A stretch of 20,724 bases of DNA. Origin: UKL13-2 sp031394335. GTDB taxonomy: Bacteria; Pseudomonadota; Gammaproteobacteria; Burkholderiales; Usitatibacteraceae. Below are positions 15,764 to 20,724 of this stretch, piece after piece. Below the pieces are notes generated by a model. It was not told the DNA's origin, made no database searches, and saw only the letters and a list, made by a program, of their open reading frames with translations. A program made the position numbers and the translations under genes. The stretch spans positions 1 through 20,724 of the forward strand of contig JANMXS010000133.1 of assembly GCA_031394335.1 (NCBI GenBank), read 5' to 3'. Position 1 is the first letter of the stretch, and every line of letters starts with the position of its first letter.

Positions 15764-16651
15764 TCAGTAAATTTTCTCGCGCAGCAGGCCGAGTAAGTAC
15801 TGCCCATAGCCGGATTTGGCCAGCGGTTGCGCCAGCGCTTCCAGTGCCGCATCGTCGATCCAGCCGTGTCGCCACACCACTTCTTCCGGGGCCGCCACTT
15901 TCATGCCCTGACGCTTCTCGATGGTATGAATGAACTGGCTCGCTTCCAGCATCGATTCATGGGTGCCGGTGTCCAGCCAGGCAAAGCCGCGACCCATGGT
16001 CTCCACGTTGAGGCGGCCCTGTTCAAGGTAGAGCCGGTTAAGGTCGGTGATTTCGAGTTCACCGCGTGCCGAGGGTTTGACGCTCTTGGCCAATGCCACC
16101 ACATCCTGATCGTAAAAATACAAGCCGGTGACCGCATAGCGCGACTTGGGTACCTTGGGTTTTTCTTCGAGGCTGACCGCTTTGCCCCGGGCATCGAACT
16201 CGACCACGCCATAGCGCTCGGGGTCATGCACCGCATAGGCAAACACGGTGGCGCCGGATTCGCGTTTTGCCGCGTTTTCCAGCAGCGGCGAGAAATCGTG
16301 GCCGTAGAAGATGTTGTCGCCCAGCACCAGGGTGGAGGGATCGTTGCCGATGAAGGCTTCGCCGATCAGGAAGGCCTGCGCGAGTCCATCGGGGGAGGGC
16401 TGCACGGCATAGCTCAGGTTGATGCCCCAGCGGCGGCCGTCGCCCAGCAGTTCCTGGAAGCGCGGGGTATCGTGCGGCGTGGAAATGATCAGGATGTCGC
16501 GAATGCCGGCCAGCAGCAGGGTGGTCAGCGGGTCGTAGATCATCGGTTTGTCGTAGATCGGCAGCAGTTGCTTGGAGACCACCTGGGTGGCCGGAAACAA
16601 GCGCGTGCCGGAGCCGCCGGCGAGGATGATGCCTTTGCGTTTAACCGTCAT
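15764..16651 (-). CDS. rfbA: Glucose-1-phosphate thymidylyltransferase
   Basis: This is the first step of dTDP-L-rhamnose synthesis: dTTP plus glucose-1-phosphate gives dTDP-glucose and pyrophosphate. At 295 residues it has the usual RmlA length. Motifs are KGIILAGGSGTRLFP (6-20, nucleotide binding), SKQLLPIYDKPMIYDPLTTL (26-45; family members more often have YYPL than YDPL), QPSPDGLAQAF (84-94) and VLGDNIFYGHD (109-119, with metal-binding D112). The C-terminal GHGW-type region (VVWRHGWIDDAALEALA) is typical too. The ATG at 16651 overlaps the TGA that closes the degenerate rfbD frame just upstream, the same ATGA arrangement as at the intact junctions of this locus. The nearest upstream gene now points the other way, so rfbA must be transcribed from a promoter in 16652-17171. 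Confidence 0.96.
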   Translation of the reverse strand: MTVKRKGIILAGGSGTRLFPATQVVSKQLLPIYDKPMIYDPLTTLLLAGIRDILIISTPHDTPRFQELLGDGRRWGINLSYAVQPSPDGLAQAFLIGEAFIGNDPSTLVLGDNIFYGHDFSPLLENAAKRESGATVFAYAVHDPERYGVVEFDARGKAVSLEEKPKVPKSRYAVTGLYFYDQDVVALAKSVKPSARGELEITDLNRLYLEQGRLNVETMGRGFAWLDTGTHESMLEASQFIHTIEKRQGMKVAAPEEVVWRHGWIDDAALEALAQPLAKSGYGQYLLGLLREKIY

Positions 16652-16770
16652 GGTTCATTTCGTATTGAGAGAGTTGGGGTCACTATGCGCCCCACGCTTG
16701 GCTGCCGGCCGGGTAAGGCGAGCCCACTCGTGGTGCGGAATTGCTGCGTGTTCAGAGGCGAATTGTATCC
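16648..16770 (-). pseudogene. Remnant of an rfbD 3' end joined to rfbA
   Basis: Bases 16701-16767 match the 3' end of the intact rfbD (18592-18658) without gaps at about 52 of 67 positions by hand count. Read on the minus strand it gives YNSPLNTQQFR..SGLALP, against YNSRLDTQKFR..FGLTLP in RfbD. The frame stays open past this point and closes with TGA at 16650-16648, overlapping the rfbA ATG. Similarity to rfbD stops abruptly at about 16770; upstream sequence in this frame is unrelated. It is far too short to be functional. I read it as the tail of an older rfbD left when the upstream part of the operon was rearranged. Confidence 0.85.
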
Positions 16771-17171
16771 GAGCACGATCGACTTCAACTCCAATGCGGA
16801 GAAACAACGCCATGCCATTGCACTCAGCAACAAAGCCTGGTTGCGCAGGTGGGGCGCTGGGGCGACGGCGTTTATGGAAATCCTCAAACACGCAGATCGC
16901 CATTTGGCGCGGGTTTTGGAGCATTTTTGCCCTGAACGGCGCGCCAAATGGCGATCTGCGTGTTTTTATAATCCCGATAATAGCGCTGCGCCTGCCTACA
17001 AAATGCGCAATCGCCGAGTTGATGGGCGCGTTGGGCCGGACGCCGCTCTGTTATCTGCCGCAAATCATTGGTCGCGGCGGCCATCATATCGCCGGGCTTA
17101 CAATGCGAAACGTTGATCGGGTTGGCTGCCGAATTCACGGCCTTTGCACATAATTTCCGGGTACGAAAAAC
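16771..17171. other. Non-coding block between the rfbD remnant and the plus-strand glycosyltransferase
   Basis: About 400 bases with no supportable gene. It contains a perfect 26-bp inverted repeat (16886-16965). It should hold the divergent promoters for rfbA (leftward) and the glycosyltransferase (rightward). CATAAT at 17149-17154, about 20 bases before the glycosyltransferase start, resembles a -10 box, but I find no matching -35 at the right distance. Its origin is unclear; it resembles neither rfbD nor the repeat families A to C. Confidence 0.6.
16886..16965. repeat. Perfect 26-bp inverted repeat with 28-base spacer
   Basis: Arm 16886-16911 (AAACACGCAGATCGCC...) is the exact reverse complement of arm 16940-16965, with 28 bases between. 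The right arm runs into a T-rich stretch (GTTTTTATAAT), so on the plus strand it looks like an oversized intrinsic terminator. Each arm also contains its own small hairpin (CGCC ATTT GGCG), so two shorter stems could compete with the long one. It could be a terminator, the remains of a small mobile element, or a cruciform-forming site. Confidence 0.9.
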
Positions 17172-18404
17172 ATGAAGACCTGCTTTATCACCATCGTGTC
17201 TGCGAATTATCTGGCCTATGTGCGGGTGCTGGCAGATTCGCTCGCCAAACACAATCCAGGCGAATTGCGGGTGCTCATTGTCGATCGAGCGACGCCGGAA
17301 GTTCGCGCGGCTGTGGAGCAGAGCGGTTTGACCTGCATTTATGCGCAGGATCTGGGGCTGGATGATTTTGAGCGTCTGGCCTACAAGTACGACATCCTCG
17401 AATTGAATACGGCGTTGAAGCCGAGCTTTCTGAAACGGATTTTTGCCCAGGGGTTCGAGCAGGCCATCTACCTGGATCCCGACATTCAGATACACGCGCC
17501 GCTGCTGCCGGTGTTCGATGCGCTCGAAAAATCCGAGATCGTGCTGACGCCGCATGCGCTGAAGCCGGTCCTGGATGGCTTTCGTCCTTCCGAACTTGAT
17601 TTCCTGCGGGCCGGCGCATTCAACCTGGGCTTCATCGCCCTGCGCAAAGGCGCCGATTCGCTGGCCCTGCTGGATTGGTGGGAATCGCGCTGCCTGGCCC
17701 ATGGTTTCAATGATCCGGCCCTTGGCACTTTCGTCGATCAAAAGTGGATCGACCTTGCCCCCTCATACTTCAATTCCGTCGGCATCCTGCGTGACGCGGG
17801 TTGCAATGTCGCGTACTGGAATCTGCATGAGCGGCGCTTGGAACAAGACGGCAATCAGATCCTTGTCAACGGTGTGCCCCTGCGTTTCTTTCATTTCAGC
17901 GGCGTCAAGGCGAATGATCCCCAGCAGTTGTCGAAGTATCAGAATCGCCACCAGTTGATGGCCGGGACCGTGCTGCAATCATTGGTCGCGGGCTATTGCA
18001 ATGCCTTGCTGGCGGCAGGGCATGAGCAATCGATAAAGTTGCGCTATACCTTTGCAACCCTGGATGACGGAACCGCGATCACGCCGACCATGCGGCGCGC
18101 CTTGCTAAGCAGTCCCGTTGATGAGCCACATCCGTTCAGCGCGGCTTCGCCATTGCAAAAACAGTTGAAGGCGGCAGGCATTGCCGGCGGCAACAGCGCA
18201 ACGGGTGCGGGGTCACCGATTGTTGACCAGACGAGCCGGCAAGTGGTCATGGCAAACCATGCGGTCCGTCTTCTCGGCAGAGTGCTAGGCGTCGAGCGTG
18301 TGTTGCAACTGGCGCGCTACGGCGCCCTGCTGACTCGCGGCCCGCATCTGGCGAGCGTGCTGCTGAAACACCCGCTGGATTTGACGCATCGGCTTCGCCG
18401 CTGA
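17172..18404 (+). CDS. GT-A-fold glycosyltransferase (GT8-like), inserted in the rhamnose operon
   Basis: This 410-residue protein starts MKTCFITIVSANYLAYVRVL, typical of a group of GT-A transferases found in polysaccharide loci. Supporting motifs are YDILELNTALKPSFLKRIF (73-91), the metal-binding DxD in YLDPDIQIHAP (100-110; D102 and D104), a central AGAFNLGFIALRKG segment, FVDQKWIDLAPSYFNSV and LRFFHFSGVKAN...LSKYQNR. It probably adds one sugar to the lipid-linked unit in the cytoplasm; donor and acceptor are unknown. The C-terminal 100 residues show no motif I recognise. It is transcribed opposite to all four rhamnose genes, between rfbD and rfbA, so it has its own promoter. The ATG lacks a strong ribosome-binding site. 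Flanking repeats and the rfbD remnant indicate that it arrived as a later insertion. Confidence 0.85.
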   Translation: MKTCFITIVSANYLAYVRVLADSLAKHNPGELRVLIVDRATPEVRAAVEQSGLTCIYAQDLGLDDFERLAYKYDILELNTALKPSFLKRIFAQGFEQAIYLDPDIQIHAPLLPVFDALEKSEIVLTPHALKPVLDGFRPSELDFLRAGAFNLGFIALRKGADSLALLDWWESRCLAHGFNDPALGTFVDQKWIDLAPSYFNSVGILRDAGCNVAYWNLHERRLEQDGNQILVNGVPLRFFHFSGVKANDPQQLSKYQNRHQLMAGTVLQSLVAGYCNALLAAGHEQSIKLRYTFATLDDGTAITPTMRRALLSSPVDEPHPFSAASPLQKQLKAAGIAGGNSATGAGSPIVDQTSRQVVMANHAVRLLGRVLGVERVLQLARYGALLTRGPHLASVLLKHPLDLTHRLRR

Positions 18405-18425
18405 AATTCAGACGGACGGAAATGC

Positions 18426-18538
18426 CGTAGCCCGGATGAAGCGCAGCACCCCACAGGGATTTGCCTTGGTCACAATCCGGGAATGATGCCGACCAGCAAG
18501 TGCCGACCTCGATTGCGCTGCGCTTCATCGCGGCTACG
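18426..18538. repeat. Palindromic repeat family B, copy 2, with internal insert
   Basis: The left arm starts at 18426 (CGTAGCCCGGATGAAGCGCA) and the right arm is 18507-18538, inverted as in copy 1. The left arm is split by a 26-base insert (18448-18473) that contains the CCCACAGGG motif also found at 15555-15577. The element sits between the convergent ends of the glycosyltransferase gene and rfbD, where its hairpin could end transcription from both sides. Confidence 0.85.
18450..18472. repeat. CCCACAGGG motif, copy 2, nested in family B
   Basis: This segment matches 15555-15577 at 21 of 23 positions and interrupts the left arm of the family B element. The intact arms at 15596-15627 and 20576-20606 lack it at this point, so it was probably added here. 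Confidence 0.6.
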
Positions 18539-18550
18539 TTTGCTGAGTTT

Positions 18551-19438
18551 TCACTTGGAAAGAATTTCGTTCAGCATGCGCTCCACCCCTTGCTGCCAGT
18601 CGGGTAATGTCAGCCCGAACGCGTTGCGAAATTTTTGCGTGTCCAGACGCGAATTGTACGGGCGCGCGGCCGGCAGCGGATACTCGGTAGCGGGAATCGG
18701 CCGGATGTCGTCCGGCTTCACCTTGATCGCCACACCCTGGCTGCGCGCGAACTCGATGGCGTGGCTGGCATAGCCGTGCCAGCTGGTTTCGCCGGCGGCG
18801 GCAAGATGATAGATGCCGGCGAGTTCAGGTTTGATTTGCAAGGTGCGTAGCGCATGTGCGGTCACGTCCGCCAACAACTCGGCACCGGTGGGCGCGCCGA
18901 TCTGGTCGGCGATCACCTTGAGACTGTCGCGCTCCTGCGCCAGGCGCAGCATGGTCCTGGCGAAATTCTGGCCGCGCGCCGCGTATACCCAGCTGGTGCG
19001 CAGGAGCAGATGTTTTTCCCAGGCGGCAACATTGTGTTCGCCCGCCAGTTTGCTGTGGCCGTAAACGCTGAGCGGCCCGGTGGGGCTGGTCTCGCGCCAT
19101 GGTGCGGCGCCGCTGCCGTCGAATACATAGTCGGTCGAATAATGCACCAGCCAGGCGCCGAACTTGCGCGCTTCTGCGGCCATCACGCCGGGCGCCAACG
19201 CGTTGATGGTGTGCGCCAGCGCGGCTTCGGTTTCGGCCTTGTCAACAGCGGTATAGGCAGCGGCATTGACAATAATGTCCGGCGCCACATGACGAATTTT
19301 TGCGGCGATGGCGTCAAGATTGGAAAGATCACCACCGGCATCGCTGCGCACAGGTGCGATCAGTTCCCCCAGCGGCGCCAGGCTTCGTCTCAGCTCCCAT
19401 CCCAGCTGACCATTGCCGCCGAACAGAAGAATTTTCAT
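18551..19438 (-). CDS. rfbD: dTDP-4-dehydrorhamnose reductase
   Basis: This is the last step of dTDP-L-rhamnose synthesis: NAD(P)H-dependent reduction of dTDP-4-keto-L-rhamnose. At 295 residues it has normal RmlD length. It is a short-chain dehydrogenase/reductase with GGNGQLG (7-13, cofactor binding), VNAAAYTAVDKAE (57-69), HYSTDYVFDGSG (99-110) and the catalytic YxxxK in SVYGHSKLAGEH (Y126, K130). The C-terminus has the usual RPYNSRLDT...FGLTLPDWQ substrate-domain signature. The ATG overlaps the rfbB stop (ATGA at 19438-19435). Downstream it is cut off from rfbA by a plus-strand gene. A second, decayed copy of its last 40 or so codons lies directly before rfbA. Confidence 0.96.
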   Translation of the reverse strand: MKILLFGGNGQLGWELRRSLAPLGELIAPVRSDAGGDLSNLDAIAAKIRHVAPDIIVNAAAYTAVDKAETEAALAHTINALAPGVMAAEARKFGAWLVHYSTDYVFDGSGAAPWRETSPTGPLSVYGHSKLAGEHNVAAWEKHLLLRTSWVYAARGQNFARTMLRLAQERDSLKVIADQIGAPTGAELLADVTAHALRTLQIKPELAGIYHLAAAGETSWHGYASHAIEFARSQGVAIKVKPDDIRPIPATEYPLPAARPYNSRLDTQKFRNAFGLTLPDWQQGVERMLNEILSK

Positions 19439-20499
19439 TGGCGCCCGGCGTAGTTACGTTCAACCCAATCGCGATAGGCGCCGCTTTGCACATTCGCCAC
19501 CCAGGCCTGGTGGTCCAGATACCAGCGCACCGTCTTGCGGATGCCGGTGTCGAACGTCTCGGTCGGCTTCCAGCCCAGCTCGCGTTCGATCTTGCGTGCA
19601 TCGATGGCGTAGCGGCGGTCGTAGCCGGGGCGATCGGCCACATAGGTAATCTGTTTCGCGTAAGGCTGTTTATCGGCACGCGGCTTCAACTCATCAAGCA
19701 GGGCGCAGATGGTGTGCACGATCTCGATATTCGGCTTCTCGTTCCAGCCGCCGATGTTATAGGTCTCGCCCGGTTTGCCTGCGGCCAACACCCGTCGAAT
19801 CGCAGTGCAATGGTCGGTGACGTACAGCCAATCGCGGATCTGCTGGCCATCGCCGTACACCGGCAGAGGCTTGCCGGCGAGGGCGTTGACGATCATCAGC
19901 GGGATCAGTTTTTCCGGGAAGTGATAAGGGCCGTAGTTGTTGGAGCAGTTGGTCGTTACGACCGGCAGCCCATAGGTATGGCGCCAGGCGCGCACCAGAT
20001 GATCGGCCGCGGCCTTGCTGGCCGAGTAAGGGCTGTTGGGGGCGAACGGGTGGGTCTCAGTGAATTCGGTATCGCCCGGCCCCAGCGAGCCATAGACTTC
20101 GTCGGTGCTGACATGGTGAAAGCGGAACGCGGCCTTGGCGTCTGGTTCAAGCGTGTTCCAGTAGGCGCGGGCCGCTTCGAGCAGGGTGAAGGTACCGTGG
20201 ACATTGGTGCGCATGAATTCGCCGGGGCCGTGGATCGAGCGGTCGACATGCGATTCAGCCGCGAAATGGATAATGGCGCGGGGCCGGTGTTGCGCCAGCA
20301 GCGAATCGACCAGCGCACGGTCGCAGATATCGCCCTTGATAAAAATATGGCGTGTGTCGCCGGCCAGCGAAGCCAGGGTCTCCGGATTGCCCGCGTAGGT
20401 GAGCAGGTCGAGATTGACGATGGGCTCAGCGGAATTGTTGAGCCAGTCGAGTACAAAGTTCGCGCCAATGAAGCCGGCGCCGCCGGTGACCAAAATCAT
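19435..20499 (-). CDS. rfbB: dTDP-glucose 4,6-dehydratase
   Basis: This is the second step of dTDP-L-rhamnose synthesis: NAD-dependent conversion of dTDP-glucose to dTDP-4-keto-6-deoxyglucose. I chose ATG 20499 (MILVTGGAGFIG, 354 residues) because it begins directly at the cofactor-binding fold; a GTG at 20532 would add 11 residues unlike the family N-terminus. Motifs are TGGAGFIG (5-12), FAAESHVDRSI (79-89), the STDEVYG triad (131-137; T132, D133, E134) and the catalytic YxxxK in PYSASKAAADH (Y158, K162). It is the first rhamnose gene in transcription order and is coupled to rfbD by an ATGA overlap. Any promoter lies in 20500-20724 or beyond the window. Confidence 0.96.
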   Translation of the reverse strand: MILVTGGAGFIGANFVLDWLNNSAEPIVNLDLLTYAGNPETLASLAGDTRHIFIKGDICDRALVDSLLAQHRPRAIIHFAAESHVDRSIHGPGEFMRTNVHGTFTLLEAARAYWNTLEPDAKAAFRFHHVSTDEVYGSLGPGDTEFTETHPFAPNSPYSASKAAADHLVRAWRHTYGLPVVTTNCSNNYGPYHFPEKLIPLMIVNALAGKPLPVYGDGQQIRDWLYVTDHCTAIRRVLAAGKPGETYNIGGWNEKPNIEIVHTICALLDELKPRADKQPYAKQITYVADRPGYDRRYAIDARKIERELGWKPTETFDTGIRKTVRWYLDHQAWVANVQSGAYRDWVERNYAGRQ

Positions 20500-20527
20500 G
20501 TTGGATATTTTCCAGTTGTTATCGAAG

Positions 20528-20539
20528 CGCACTAGTGCG
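20528..20539. repeat. 12-base palindrome upstream of rfbB
   Basis: CGCACTAGTGCG is a perfect palindrome, 29 bases before the chosen rfbB start, inside its leader. Its position would suit an operator, but only one copy is seen and it may be chance. Confidence 0.4.
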
Positions 20540-20575
20540 TGATTCGTACAAGCGAGAGTTTATCAGCCGTAGCGT

Positions 20576-20606
20576 GTAGCCCGGATGAAGCGCAGCAGAA
20601 TCCGGG
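20576..20606. repeat. Palindromic repeat family B, single arm
   Basis: GTAGCCCGGATGAAGCGCAG followed by CAGAATCCGGG matches the left arms of the family B elements at 15596-15627 and 18426-18481. No inverted partner lies in the remaining window. It is followed by TTCCGTTGGTCA (20609-20620), also seen at the end of the 15555-15577 motif. Confidence 0.8.
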
Positions 20607-20625
20607 AGTTCCGTTGGTCACAGGC

Positions 20626-20643
20626 GTGAAGGCATGCCTTCAC
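20626..20643. repeat. 18-base perfect palindrome
   Basis: GTGAAGGCATGCCTTCAC reads the same on both strands with no loop. It lies between a family B arm and a family A copy, so it is probably part of the composite repeat, although an operator for rfbB cannot be excluded. Confidence 0.6.
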
Positions 20644-20675
20644 CCCATGGCCATCCAAGTGTTTGATTCAACGAA

Positions 20676-20714
20676 GGACTGGATTCCAGCCTACGCTGGA
20701 ATGACGAAATTTGA
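20676..20714. repeat. Palindromic repeat family A, copy 2
   Basis: This 39-base unit differs from the copy at 15492-15530 at four positions. The stem is ATTCCAGC (20683-20690) with GCTGGAAT (20695-20702). The two stem changes relative to copy 1 fall on paired positions and keep the pairing. Confidence 0.85.
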
Positions 20715-20724
20715 GGGTTTCGAG

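Noticed and set aside
15827..17116. A plus-strand open frame of about 429 codons across rfbA and the adjacent spacer
   Set aside because: It is antisense to an intact rfbA and continues into non-coding sequence; no recognisable domain.
15492..18538. Repeats as a possible CRISPR array
   Set aside because: The repeats are few, palindromic, irregularly spaced and of different families; no regular spacers and no cas genes.
19300..20535. A plus-strand open frame of about 411 codons opposite rfbB
   Set aside because: It mirrors the rfbB and rfbD coding frames and has the histidine/valine-rich composition typical of antisense frames.

Overview
The window is a cell-surface polysaccharide (O-antigen or exopolysaccharide) locus of a Gram-negative bacterium. 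The gene families, the short palindromic intergenic repeats and a GC content of roughly 60% over most of the window fit a proteobacterium, perhaps a betaproteobacterium. That placement is inference, because there is no rRNA or other phylogenetic marker here. No tRNA, rRNA, CRISPR array, integrase or transposase gene was seen.

Layout. (1) 1-4510, minus strand: an ABC-type O-antigen export module in the order wzm, wzt, SAM methyltransferase, then a methyltransferase/linker/glycosyltransferase fusion that runs off the left edge. The genes are overlapping or nearly so. Hand counts of a few 60-base lines suggest lower GC here (about 47-55%) than further right (about 62%). (2) 4511-4917: non-coding divergent region. 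(3) 4918-7747, plus strand: a secreted PhoD-like metallophosphoesterase and an O-antigen ligase/polymerase-type membrane protein. (4) 14811-7744, minus strand: a tightly packed run of a Wzx flippase, an FkbM-like protein, a GT2 glycosyltransferase, two GT4 glycosyltransferases and an undecaprenyl-phosphate sugar phosphotransferase. (5) 20499-14808, minus strand: the dTDP-L-rhamnose genes rfbB, rfbD, rfbA and rfbC. They are interrupted between rfbD and rfbA by a plus-strand glycosyltransferase and between rfbA and rfbC by a block of palindromic repeats.

How the genes work together. RfbA, B, D and C convert glucose-1-phosphate to dTDP-L-rhamnose. The phosphotransferase puts the first sugar on undecaprenyl phosphate, and the GT2, GT4 and GT-A-type transferases extend it. 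Wzx flips the lipid-linked unit, and the Wzy/WaaL-type protein polymerises or ligates it. Wzm/Wzt is a separate, ABC-type exporter whose Wzt carries a C-terminal carbohydrate-binding extension. Its downstream methyltransferases are candidates for modifying or capping the exported chain.

The most notable observations are: a decayed rfbD 3' end still fused to the rfbA start, which marks where the plus-strand glycosyltransferase cassette entered the rhamnose operon; a methyltransferase/glycosyltransferase fusion with a 27-bp tandem repeat in its linker, beside Wzm/Wzt; a perfect 26-bp inverted repeat next to the rfbD relic; and three families of palindromic repeats confined to the rhamnose-gene region, one showing paired base changes in its stem.
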